From contig DYJQ01000031.1 in the NCBI GenBank assembly GCA_020723045.1, positions 1-11,278 of the forward strand: a stretch of 11,278 nucleotides of DNA, given 5' to 3'. The notes beneath the pieces were generated by a model. The model saw nothing but the letters and a program-made list of their open reading frames with translations. It had not been told where the DNA came from and made no database searches. Below are positions 1-6,089 of this stretch, in pieces. The position numbers were made by a program, and so were the translations under genes. Within the stretch, counting starts at the first letter, position 1. Every line of letters begins with the position of its first letter. Source of the stretch: Candidatus Micrarchaeum sp. Lineage in GTDB: Archaea > Micrarchaeota > Micrarchaeia > CAILAH01.

Positions 1-489
1 TTTGCCATCTGCACCACATTGACACCATATACGAATGTCAATCTTTCCCTCCTTTACCAACCGCATGAGCTCTTTTAGGTAGTACTCATAAGTACGGTTG
101 TCATACAACCCAAAATTCTGGGGTTGAAGGGAATAAGGGGAAGAAAGGTAGCGAGTACTGCGCAGTATAAAGCTATTAACCGCGAGGTCAGCTGCTGCGT
201 TCTTCAGGTCGTCACATTTATACTGCATCCTCATTGGGTGTTTGAACAAGAAATGCAGTAGCTCGTGCACGACTACAAACTTCTGCTGATCAAAGGGCAT
301 CACGAAAAACGCCTTCCCGATCAGTAGAGTCAAGAATTCCGAGTTGATCTTCAGACCAGCAACGGTGGGCATCTCATCACAACAATCCCACCTACAGCTG
401 GCCATTATGTGGCCGAAGAATGGAGATTCTTGTAAGATCAGCACATTTAGACGTCTCAACGTCAGCGTTTCTTCACGTGTGAATGCCAA
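1..489 (-). CDS. DUF2201-like putative zinc metallopeptidase, N-terminal part
   Basis: The frame is open from a stop at 541-543 to the window edge, giving 163 codons with the 3' end cut off. No in-frame ATG lies near the front. A TTG at 487-489 follows AGGAGGAG by 8 bases, so it is the likely start. The product has SPFFG at about residues 22-26, an internal MPTVAGLKINSEF stretch, the metalloprotease helix VVVHELLHF with HELLH at 75-79, then a KNAAADLAVNSFI segment. In DUF2201 proteins (often called VWA-like or putative metallopeptidase domain) the order is a PFFG-like segment, a PTA segment, HExxH, then a conserved AADxxxN helix, so the match covers the whole N-terminal domain. The two His and the Glu would bind and use zinc. 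The C-terminal VWA-like half cannot be seen. It follows a promoter and an AT-rich gap after QueE, so it may start its own transcript. The substrate is unknown. An ATG at 517 is in another frame. Confidence 0.8.
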   Translation of the reverse strand, partial: MAFTREETLTLRRLNVLILQESPFFGHIMASCRWDCCDEMPTVAGLKINSEFLTLLIGKAFFVMPFDQQKFVVVHELLHFLFKHPMRMQYKCDDLKNAAADLAVNSFILRSTRYLSSPYSLQPQNFGLYDNRTYEYYLKELMRLVKEGKIDIRIWCQCGADGK

Positions 490-537
490 CCGACGCTCCT
501 CCTCTCGCCAACCGCATAAATTATTTTTTTTTATATG

Positions 538-567
538 ATTTTATAAAAATTTGAAGTCATCAATCAA
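538..567 (-). promoter_or_regulatory. Candidate promoter for the metallopeptidase gene
   Basis: On the minus strand there is TTGATT (567-562), 18 bases, then TAAAAT (543-538), a reasonable sigma-70 type pair. The stretch after it is rich in A, like the one after the promoter at 10779-10808, which has the same TTGATT and 18-base spacing. The coding start at 489 lies about 50 bases downstream. This is inferred from consensus only. Confidence 0.5.
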
Positions 568-599
568 GGGAGCAAATAATGTTTAAATAAAATTTTTGT

Positions 600-677
600 G
601 TTATTAATGAAGTTATTAATGAAAGGTGCTGCATTATTGCATTAAAACTCAATAACACTACAAATAACACAATAACG
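600..677. promoter_or_regulatory. AT-rich intergenic repeat cluster (GTTATT and GCATTA boxes)
   Basis: The gap between QueE and the metallopeptidase gene has no convincing ORF. It holds a tandem 12-base repeat, TTATTAATGAAR, at 601-624. Five GTTATT boxes are present: two on plus (600-605, 612-617) and three on minus (651-656, 663-668, 671-676), arranged pointing towards each other. Between them are GCATTATT (631-638) and GCATTAAAA (639-647). The same GTTATT and GCATTAAAA words occur in the divergent promoter region at 5921-6012, which suggests binding sites for a common regulator. No T-tailed hairpin that would end the QueE transcript is visible. Confidence 0.45.
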
Positions 678-678
678 A

Positions 679-1356
679 TTAAACACCTCTCTTCGTAGCA
701 CCCCAAATTATTTTATGTAATTGTACTTGCATCCGAAAAAAGATCCCCTGCCCTAACACCCATTCAGCGAGTTCGGGTAGCTCGATCTCGCCGTAACAAG
801 GAGAGATGATCAAACCACAAATTTCGTTGAGGGAAAGTTTGTTGACGATCTCGCAAGCGTAGTCAAAGTCATCTCGATTACGCACGACAAATTTAACCTC
901 ATCAACTGGACGTAGGTACTTCACGTTATCCCAATACATCATATCATGCATGCCAGATGACGGGGTTTTGATATCCATTATAACGCGGACATTTTTAGGG
1001 GCTCTCCTAAACTCCTTAATTGAAATCGACCCATTAGTCTCAATCAAAACCTGGTAATTTGAAGCTAGTTTACGACACATCTTCAATACTGGATCCATTT
1101 GTAGCAAAGGCTCTCCTCCAGTAAATTCGATGAGCCTTATCTTTTCGTTGCTACTAATTTCATCCATTAATGTATCAATGTGGAACGGTGTGGCTTCTTC
1201 CTGATTGTACGAGTAGGTCGTATCACACCAATTACACCGAAGATTACACCCGGCCATCCTTACAAAGTAGCAAGGAAGGCCCACGAAAGAGGACTCCCCT
1301 TGAATTGAAAAAAATTTCTCCACCACAAACAATGTCTCGGTCTCAGAGTTCTTCAA
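679..1356 (-). CDS. queE: 7-carboxy-7-deazaguanine synthase QueE (radical SAM)
   Basis: QueE converts 6-carboxy-tetrahydropterin to 7-carboxy-7-deazaguanine, the ring-contraction step towards preQ0, using S-adenosylmethionine and a 4Fe-4S cluster. The 225-residue product is full length for the family. It has FFSIQGES at about 15-22, the cluster motif GCNLRCNWCDT with Cys37, Cys41 and Cys44, TGGEPLLQ at about 79-86, an ETNG motif, and the typical end with LHKIIW and a final RGV. A longer frame opens at 1437, but the family homology begins near 1330 and a TTG at 1354-1356 sits 6 bases after AGGAGG, so TTG is chosen. It overlaps the upstream cysteine-rich ORF by 14 bases, which implies translational coupling. 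No queC, queD, folE or DNA-insertion gene is in the window, so whether the product goes to DNA or tRNA modification is open. Confidence 0.95.
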   Translation of the reverse strand: MKNSETETLFVVEKFFSIQGESSFVGLPCYFVRMAGCNLRCNWCDTTYSYNQEEATPFHIDTLMDEISSNEKIRLIEFTGGEPLLQMDPVLKMCRKLASNYQVLIETNGSISIKEFRRAPKNVRVIMDIKTPSSGMHDMMYWDNVKYLRPVDEVKFVVRNRDDFDYACEIVNKLSLNEICGLIISPCYGEIELPELAEWVLGQGIFFRMQVQLHKIIWGATKRGV

Positions 1357-1585
1357 GTGACACCTCCTGCAAAACAACGATTCTTCTTTGAAACGCTTCG
1401 CACCACCCCGTATCAGCGCACGTAGTGGCATACACACACAATCTTTTACATGTTTGATGAGAAAGGGCCGCTCTTATACAGCGGCCCTCATAAGCGCATT
1501 CAGGTTTGATATGTTGCAGCTTGCACGCCCAACATAGAAAGGACCTACCGAAGTAGTCGATAGGAATGGTAGAGTCTTCGTGCAT
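1343..1585 (-). CDS. Cysteine-rich 80-residue protein of unknown function
   Basis: The ATG overlaps the stop of the upstream gene as TGATG, and the end overlaps the QueE start by 14 bases, so the gene sits in a coupled chain. The product has eight cysteines, with FLCWACKLQHIKPEC (C-x2-C-x8-C) at about 17-30, another Cys at 36, then Cys 47, 51, 58 and 64. The spacing recalls the C-x2-C-x5-8-C tail found in other proteins of this window, and zinc or iron-sulfur binding is plausible but not shown. No family is recognised. A perfect 9-bp hairpin (1464-1488) lies inside the coding sequence, covering roughly codons 33-41. Only a weak GAAGAAG precedes the ATG, so initiation probably depends on ribosomes finishing the gene before it. 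Confidence 0.6.
   Translation of the reverse strand: MHEDSTIPIDYFGRSFLCWACKLQHIKPECAYEGRCIRAALSHQTCKRLCVYATTCADTGWCEAFQRRIVVLQEVSLEEL
1464..1488 (-). other. GC-rich hairpin inside the cysteine-rich ORF upstream of queE
   Basis: AGGGCCGCT and AGCGGCCCT form a perfect 9-bp stem with a 7-base loop. On the minus strand it is followed by TTTCTC, which is a weak terminator-like tail. It lies about 110 bases before the QueE start, so it could be a pause, an attenuator or a processing site, or simply a chance of the coding sequence. Confidence 0.45.
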
Positions 1586-1803
1586 CAAACTTCTTCAAGG
1601 AGTTCACAAGGGGCTAAGAAGGAGCGCCCGCTATCTGCAAGGACAATATAGCAGGGCACCTCAAACTCAGCACCCAAGTGATTCTTCAGTCGTGCCTGGA
1701 CTATGCTAGACACCGCAGATACTTCCATACCGACAACAATGTCGTCGGCGATGAATTGAAAGTTTCCGTCTTTTGTTTTGAGGTCTGTAATCCTGAGTCT
1801 CAT
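1585..1803 (-). CDS. Hypothetical protein, 72 residues
   Basis: The start is the ATG at 1801-1803. GGAGG lies 8 bases before it, and this ATG overlaps the stop of the 21-residue gene as ATGA. A longer frame from 1833 would begin inside that mini-gene and lacks its own binding site. The product starts MRLRITDLKTKDGNF, is predicted to be mostly beta strand with alternating hydrophobic residues, and ends PCELLEEV. It contains only two cysteines and no known motif. Its TGA overlaps the ATG of the next gene (TGATG). It is co-transcribed with the transglycosylase in front and QueE behind. No function can be assigned. Confidence 0.7.
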   Translation of the reverse strand: MRLRITDLKTKDGNFQFIADDIVVGMEVSAVSSIVQARLKNHLGAEFEVPCYIVLADSGRSFLAPCELLEEV

Positions 1804-1865
1804 CGATGCATCCTCCACGTAATATATAACCACAGCAACACTAGAAATAGAATTGGCGGTGGCAT
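1800..1865 (-). CDS. 21-residue single-span membrane peptide
   Basis: An ATG at 1863-1865 follows a near-perfect AGGAGG with a 7-base gap. That binding site is itself shared with the stop (AGG AGG TAA) of the transglycosylase gene, and the peptide's own TGA overlaps the next ATG. The product, MPPPILFLVLLWLYITWRMHR, is a short Pro start, about 14 hydrophobic residues and a basic C-terminus, as expected for one membrane helix with its positive end in the cytoplasm. The tight junctions on both sides make it hard to explain as noncoding. The position right after a peptidoglycan-cutting enzyme suggests a small lysis-linked or envelope peptide, but that is an inference, since the peptide is much shorter than usual holins. 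It resembles no named family that I recognise. Confidence 0.7.
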   Translation of the reverse strand: MPPPILFLVLLWLYITWRMHR

Positions 1866-1869
1866 TTCT

Positions 1870-2478
1870 TTACCTCCTAATTTGACTTCTTGCGTTTTTC
1901 CTCAACTGAGCTAATTGCAGTTTCCCGAATAGAACCGCTTGCCTCCACGCTTCATTCCTTACTGGACTAGGAAACTTTCGTCGATGCAGTTTGCGCGCCC
2001 ACTTTTTAATCGTCCTGCAATATTTGGTCAATTTTGGGCCGCGGTCCGCATTGAATGCGGCTAACGCCTTGTCTATGTTCCTAAATACTCCTAAACGCCA
2101 CGCTGTTATTAAGATGTTAATGAACTCATCATCTATCGGATAAATCGAACGGTAGGCACGATGAATTCCACCAGGCCCAACATATTTGCCGTTACCAATT
2201 GGCCCGACTTTAAACGCTGACTCATAACGCAACACACAAGCCACCAAAATTGGGTCAACTTTGGCACACGCAGCAGCTACCTGTACATACCACCACATCC
2301 TTTTGGGCATTTGCAAACCTCCGATTGTTGGAGGCTCATGCATCTCGTATTGATCTATTAAGGATCGAATCTGTGTGTTAATCGCTGTGCGTAATGGCTG
2401 ATTGATTTTTGTGGTTGTTGCTGTGGCATCAATGTGCATTTGAAGCACGAATACTATTGTTAGCAATATCCTTGTCAC
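1870..2478 (-). CDS. Secreted lytic transglycosylase-like (SLT/lysozyme fold) enzyme
   Basis: The 202-residue product begins with a signal-peptide-like segment: a basic MTR, a hydrophobic run to about residue 14, then DATATTTK. A catalytic core follows, with ACAKVDPILVACVLRYESAF, where Glu86 in RYES is the expected catalytic acid. A YVGPGGIHRAYR stretch comes after it in place of the usual GxxGLMQ, then NILITAWRLG and KALAAFNAD, matching the later helices of the SLT domain. It would cleave the glycan strands of peptidoglycan without hydrolysis, outside the inner membrane. The start is a GTG at 2476-2478 with AGGGGG about 12 bases upstream, which is slightly far. An ATG closer to that site is in another frame and yields only 19 codons. 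The C-terminus is strongly basic. It could act in lysis or in DNA entry, and its place between metabolic genes does not decide which. Confidence 0.8.
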   Translation of the reverse strand: MTRILLTIVFVLQMHIDATATTTKINQPLRTAINTQIRSLIDQYEMHEPPTIGGLQMPKRMWWYVQVAAACAKVDPILVACVLRYESAFKVGPIGNGKYVGPGGIHRAYRSIYPIDDEFINILITAWRLGVFRNIDKALAAFNADRGPKLTKYCRTIKKWARKLHRRKFPSPVRNEAWRQAVLFGKLQLAQLRKNARSQIRR

Positions 2479-2517
2479 TATATCCCATTACCCCCTAATT
2501 TCAAAATTTAAAATTCT

Positions 2518-4851
2518 TTACACACCTCCCGTGGACCCTTTCCCAGCTTCAGCATTTGCAATCGCTATTTTACACAGGAAAAACAAATCAGGAGAAGTGA
2601 TAAAGGAGTCGACGCCTAAATCAACTAAGGCGGAGGAGTCGTCCTGAATGTCCCTTACTCGTGGACCTAAAATCCCCACTCTTGCGCCACTTTTACGAAT
2701 CCTCGAAATTAATGACGAGACCACCTCTCGAGTTTTTTTGTCTATGTGTAGACCACCCACGTTTGCATACGCAAAATCGACGAAAGGCACACTAATAATA
2801 ACTTCATCGAAAAAGGGAATCGATGGTGATAGCGGGTCACCTACACGATGCCTCAAATAAAACTCTAACCCCTTTCGGCACAGATCATGTTCATAGAAAA
2901 GACGAATCATTTGCGAAAGCATCGACTCATCACAACGTGGGAACATAATCTTAATATTTTCAAACCCATATTCAAAGATCGTATTATGTATAACATGACA
3001 CTGCGCCTCTAAAAAGGCGTTTGGGTTGACTTGCAGACCTCCACAACGCTCAGCAGACTTAAACTCACAATACCCCTCGAGGGTCACGTCATTCAGGAAA
3101 TCTTGAGTGATATCTATAATGATATCATGAGGATATACGCTTAACGCGGCGCTAACTACACCCTCTGTCAGCCTCTCAAAAAGAAATTGTTCACCTCCGC
3201 CACAACCTGAAAAAAGCGACCACAGCTTATCCAGCTGTGATCCACTCAAACTCTTATAGTAATCACGAATGCCATTAAAGTAGATAGCTGCTAGTGGGTA
3301 GCACCCTATATGGGTGAGCACAATGTCTTTCATCGTGATATAAAACCCAACCCGCCCAGGAATAAACCTACTGTTACTGATTAATGAAGTGGCGCCAGCA
3401 GTGACCATAGATGCTACTTTCATTTTAGTTCGTGGCAATTCGCTTAACTTCACTTTCTCAGCTTTATAAGTGAGCTCACCTGCATATACATTCCCTGTAG
3501 CGCCCTCAGCGCAGCACACAGTAATAGGACTCCTATTGTAAATGAAGTTTCTTGCATGATATGCATTAACAATACATGGAATTCCTAACTCCCGCGAAAC
3601 TATTGCAGCGTGACAGTCACGTTCGCCAACTTCGGTTACAATCGCAGACGCGTTCCTCATAATAGGCTCCCATTCAGGAGTGGTCATTCTAGTAACAAGA
3701 ACGTCGCCCTTCTTGAAGGAAACAAAGTCGAAGGAGCCATTCACTATACGCGCACGTCCCGTACTAACCTTAGTTCCTATCGCATCACCAGATACTAGCT
3801 TTTCCCCTTTTTCCTTTATCACATAGCGCTCGTAATACTGTCCGTCTTCCTGAGATTGTGAGGTCTCGGGGCGGGCTTGTAGGATGAATAAATCTCCCTT
3901 CGCATCAAACGCCCACTCAACACTTACAGGACAATCCCGTTGATACTTATTAGAGTAATAACTTTCAATCTCCAGCACCACCTCAGCAAGCAGCTGGATT
4001 TGGTCGTCAGTTAGAACATAACCTTTTGTCGTAGACGGTACTTCTCTGGTTATTGAGTGACCATCTACCTCCGCACAAACCAATTTACCGTTTCGACTTC
4101 CCACTCGACGGCTAATAATAGCACGCTTTTTAGTTCCAAGGTTAGGCTTATAGCACCGATATTCGTCGGGGGTAGCCTTACCACTGACAAGTGACTCACT
4201 TAAACCAGCGACCGCATTAATAATGATCATGTCGCGAAAGCCCGTTTCTGTGTCTAACGAAAACGCGACTCCCGACTGCTCTGCGTCAACCATCTGTTGT
4301 ATGACTATAGCCAACTCAATGTCACTATCAAAACCCTTTCTGCGATGATAACTAAGGAAGCTTGGGGTATATAGTGACGCGAAGCATTTTTTAATTGCAG
4401 TCAAAATACCTTGCATGCCGCTAACATTGAGGTACGATTCGCGCTGTCCTGCAAACGCGCTCCCGAAGTCCTCCGCAATTGCCGATGACCTCACTGCGAC
4501 CCTTGCGCCTTGTTTGGGTGAGCTAAGAGTTTCATACGCCTGCTTAATTTCCGCCTCAACCGCTTCAGGCATCCGTCCTTTCTTAATTGCCTCACGCGTG
4601 AGACGAGGCGCTTCAGCGAGACGGAACAAATCATTTGTATTTGCAGATAGCGCGTCGCTCAAATGTTGTGGGTGTGTGAACTTGTTTTGATGAATGAACT
4701 CTCGAAACGCGGCGGTTGTAACAACAAACCCCGACGGAACGTTTATTACGAACTGTAAGTCGCGTTGGAGTTCCCCTAAAGAAGCTCCCTTGATACCAAC
4801 CGTGGAGACTTGACTCGCATCGACTTCATGCAAAAACTTCACATATTTCAT
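2518..4851 (-). CDS. Phosphoenolpyruvate synthase-like protein with degenerate C-terminal barrel
   Basis: PEP synthase turns ATP, pyruvate and water into PEP, AMP and phosphate through a phospho-histidine carried between two sites. This 777-residue protein is close to the bacterial length (about 790). The ATP-grasp part is intact: GIKGASLGEL (Lys21), VPSGFVVTTAAF, RVAVRSSAIAED (about 118-129) and FILQARPET (about 322-330). The swivelling domain has GERDCHAAIVSRELGIPC with the phospho-accepting His414. The last third aligns by RLTEGVV and by YP landmarks, but the usual GVGLxRxEF, the FRGxGRY region, the CEIPSN region and the catalytic Cys of GICGQ are missing; the last reads GILGPRVRD. The start is an ATG with GGAGGG 9 bases before it, overlapping the upstream stop (ATGA). 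It may phosphorylate another acceptor, serve as a phospho-carrier, or be a decoy. N-terminal assignment is firm, activity is not. Confidence 0.9.
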   Translation of the reverse strand: MKYVKFLHEVDASQVSTVGIKGASLGELQRDLQFVINVPSGFVVTTAAFREFIHQNKFTHPQHLSDALSANTNDLFRLAEAPRLTREAIKKGRMPEAVEAEIKQAYETLSSPKQGARVAVRSSAIAEDFGSAFAGQRESYLNVSGMQGILTAIKKCFASLYTPSFLSYHRRKGFDSDIELAIVIQQMVDAEQSGVAFSLDTETGFRDMIIINAVAGLSESLVSGKATPDEYRCYKPNLGTKKRAIISRRVGSRNGKLVCAEVDGHSITREVPSTTKGYVLTDDQIQLLAEVVLEIESYYSNKYQRDCPVSVEWAFDAKGDLFILQARPETSQSQEDGQYYERYVIKEKGEKLVSGDAIGTKVSTGRARIVNGSFDFVSFKKGDVLVTRMTTPEWEPIMRNASAIVTEVGERDCHAAIVSRELGIPCIVNAYHARNFIYNRSPITVCCAEGATGNVYAGELTYKAEKVKLSELPRTKMKVASMVTAGATSLISNSRFIPGRVGFYITMKDIVLTHIGCYPLAAIYFNGIRDYYKSLSGSQLDKLWSLFSGCGGGEQFLFERLTEGVVSAALSVYPHDIIIDITQDFLNDVTLEGYCEFKSAERCGGLQVNPNAFLEAQCHVIHNTIFEYGFENIKIMFPRCDESMLSQMIRLFYEHDLCRKGLEFYLRHRVGDPLSPSIPFFDEVIISVPFVDFAYANVGGLHIDKKTREVVSSLISRIRKSGARVGILGPRVRDIQDDSSALVDLGVDSFITSPDLFFLCKIAIANAEAGKGSTGGV

Positions 4852-5231
4852 GGTTGCATACCCTCCGCTCCACACACTTTTTCGCTAAGTGGCTGTAAGA
4901 CTCTTGCCATCCATGTTGGATCATCATGCCACGATGGAACCATCCGTTTAATTGATGTGCCTGTTCCGACTCTAATTATTGGGGTGCCCAAACATTCCGC
5001 AAGAGCTTCACACTTCTTGCAGCTGTCCTTGAAAGTGTGCGTATATTTTACTAAACGCACCCTCTTTTTACATTTCAAACACCAAAATAATCTACCGAAA
5101 ACAGCCCATAAGTCCGACACGTTAGCGTAGACGGTAGACTCACAATGAGGGCAACTGATTTTGTAGTAATATTGTGACTTGGGTGGTGTACGACAAGAAC
5201 TTCGATAATACGGCCTTCTTCTTATCCTCAT
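4848..5231 (-). CDS. Cysteine-rich zinc-ribbon-like protein, family member E
   Basis: The 127-residue product has a basic N-terminus (MRIRRRPYYR), then SCPHC (Cys27, Cys30), CLKC (Cys51, Cys54) and CKKCEALAEC (Cys71, Cys74, Cys80). Seven cysteines in this order resemble a two-knuckle zinc ribbon followed by the C-x2-C-x5-C tail shared with ORFs at 7606, 8207, 8953 and 9335. A YYYKISCPHC start and a VRLVKYTHTF strand before the third pair support membership. A longer C-terminus (about 45 residues) replaces the short beta tail of the others. GTGAGGAAA overlaps the previous stop and precedes the ATG. Its end overlaps the ATG of the PEP-synthase-like gene, so the two are translated together. The role is unknown, and zinc or iron-sulfur binding is inferred from cysteines only. 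Confidence 0.75.
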   Translation of the reverse strand: MRIRRRPYYRSSCRTPPKSQYYYKISCPHCESTVYANVSDLWAVFGRLFWCLKCKKRVRLVKYTHTFKDSCKKCEALAECLGTPIIRVGTGTSIKRMVPSWHDDPTWMARVLQPLSEKVCGAEGMQP

Positions 5232-5233
5232 CG

Positions 5234-5623
5234 TTATTTCCTCACATCGTCCATACCTAATTTCTCCATGATCTTGTCATGGACCGTTGTTTGTTCTTCA
5301 ACAAGTCGCGCGAGCTCCCCAAATCCCTCTTTAATCTTCGTGACAAGTGCAACGAAATCCTCAACATCATCAATACGAATTGCTCTAGCAGGTAAAGGAA
5401 TAGAGGTGTCAACAATCCCAGAATGTAAATGATTGCCACTGATCGCGAGCAAGACCCCATGATCGACGCTCACTTTAACACCCACATACACAGGAAAGTT
5501 CTCGAAGCATATCGGACACGCCTCAGTACCGATCATCACTCCTTCGACTCCCAGAACTTTATGTGGTTCAGGAATAGGTGCGTCTTTTATTTTACATTCA
5601 CAATCAGCTGTATGTTTCGCCAT
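5234..5623 (-). CDS. Hypothetical protein with CxC and CxxC pairs, 129 residues
   Basis: The ATG at 5621-5623 has AAGGAAAGGAG just before it, a better start than the in-frame ATG 21 bases upstream at 5644. The N-terminus holds DCECK (Cys8, Cys10) and EACPICFENF (Cys37, Cys40), which together could form one metal site. The middle is beta-rich (VYVGVKVSVDHGVLLAIS). From about residue 85 the chain is helical with charged heptads, a likely coiled coil for self-association. The gene is separated by two bases from the next one, so it belongs to the same operon. No family is recognised. Confidence 0.7.
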   Translation of the reverse strand: MAKHTADCECKIKDAPIPEPHKVLGVEGVMIGTEACPICFENFPVYVGVKVSVDHGVLLAISGNHLHSGIVDTSIPLPARAIRIDDVEDFVALVTKIKEGFGELARLVEEQTTVHDKIMEKLGMDDVRK

Positions 5624-5650
5624 AGCCAACTCCTTTCCTTGCATTTCTTT

Positions 5651-5920
5651 TCACTTCAAAAATGAACGAGGGACACTGAAATAGTAGTGACCGCCTCGCT
5701 CGGACTTCTCCCAACAGATTGCCCAGAACGTCGTGTTTTGGAGGGCCATGATGATTTCTTCATTCTCTGACCACCCGCCTGTATGCAGTGCAAGATTTTT
5801 ACCATCCCACTCGATGAAATCATGCCAATGCCAAATATTTTTCAGGTGCTCAATCAACTTAAGAGCACCTTCCGAAAATATGTCATACGTCTCAATGTAA
5901 TGCAAATCGTTGTCGTCCAT
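5651..5920 (-). CDS. Conserved phage-type hypothetical protein (TGGWSENEE motif), 89 residues
   Basis: This is the first gene of the leftward run from the divergent promoter. GGAGAG precedes the ATG with a 6-base gap. The product is acidic at the front, carries HLKNIWHWHDFIEW, then LALHTGGWSENEEIIMALQ, TTFWAICWEKSERGGHYYFSVP. Small proteins with a TGGWSxNEExIxALQ ... W ... RGGHYxF pattern are, to my knowledge, common as hypotheticals in tailed phages, but no function is established. The many aromatic residues and the HYYF strand suggest a compact beta-rich fold. It is an early position after a strong promoter. Confidence 0.8.
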   Translation of the reverse strand: MDDNDLHYIETYDIFSEGALKLIEHLKNIWHWHDFIEWDGKNLALHTGGWSENEEIIMALQNTTFWAICWEKSERGGHYYFSVPRSFLK

Positions 5921-5942
5921 AATAACTCTCCTTCATGTTATT

Positions 5943-5970
5943 ATTATACATCAATAAAACTAAATAACAA
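5943..5970 (-). promoter_or_regulatory. Leftward promoter of the divergent pair
   Basis: On the minus strand TTGTTA (5970-5965), a 16-base gap and a perfect TATAAT (5948-5943) lie about 25 bases before the gene that starts at 5920. The -35 box overlaps an AATAAC/GTTATT box. It would drive the run from 5920 towards QueE. Confidence 0.6.
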
Positions 5971-5986
5971 CTCAAATAAAACAAAT

Positions 5987-6003
5987 AGCATTAAAATAAT
6001 GCT
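5987..6003. promoter_or_regulatory. Palindromic operator candidate between divergent promoters
   Basis: AGCATTA and TAATGCT are perfect 7-bp arms around AAA, sitting between the -35 boxes of the two divergent promoters. The 9-base word GCATTAAAA (5988-5996) recurs at 639-647 in the other regulatory gap. GTTATT boxes occur at 5921, 5937, 5963 and 6007 on one strand or the other. A dimeric repressor or activator site is the simplest reading. Confidence 0.5.
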
Positions 6004-6019
6004 CGCGTTATTTTCTCCG

Positions 6020-6048
6020 TTGACTTTGAAAAAAACCGTCATTATAAT
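6020..6048 (+). promoter_or_regulatory. Strong rightward sigma-70 type promoter
   Basis: TTGACT (6020-6025), exactly 17 bases and a perfect TATAAT (6043-6048) form the best promoter in the window. It drives the plus-strand gene at 6090, whose leader is about 35 bases. A strong host-type promoter on an otherwise opposite-strand region points to early or independent expression. Confidence 0.8.
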
Positions 6049-6089
6049 AATATCATCAGATAAAACTCTAAAATACGGAGGTTTCTACA

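Noticed and set aside
344..538. A 64-codon plus-strand ORF
   Set aside because: It is antisense to the metallopeptidase N-terminus, which shows clear homology on the other strand.
600..677. Replication-origin iterons or a CRISPR array
   Set aside because: The repeats are only 6-12 bases, irregularly spaced, and lack spacers. A regulator-binding cluster is the simpler reading, and there is no replication gene beside it.
2420..2492. A 19-codon ORF (ATG at about 2488) before the transglycosylase
   Set aside because: Its ATG is only 2 bases from the AGGGGG site, and the peptide has no notable features. The GTG of the enzyme frame explains the region better.
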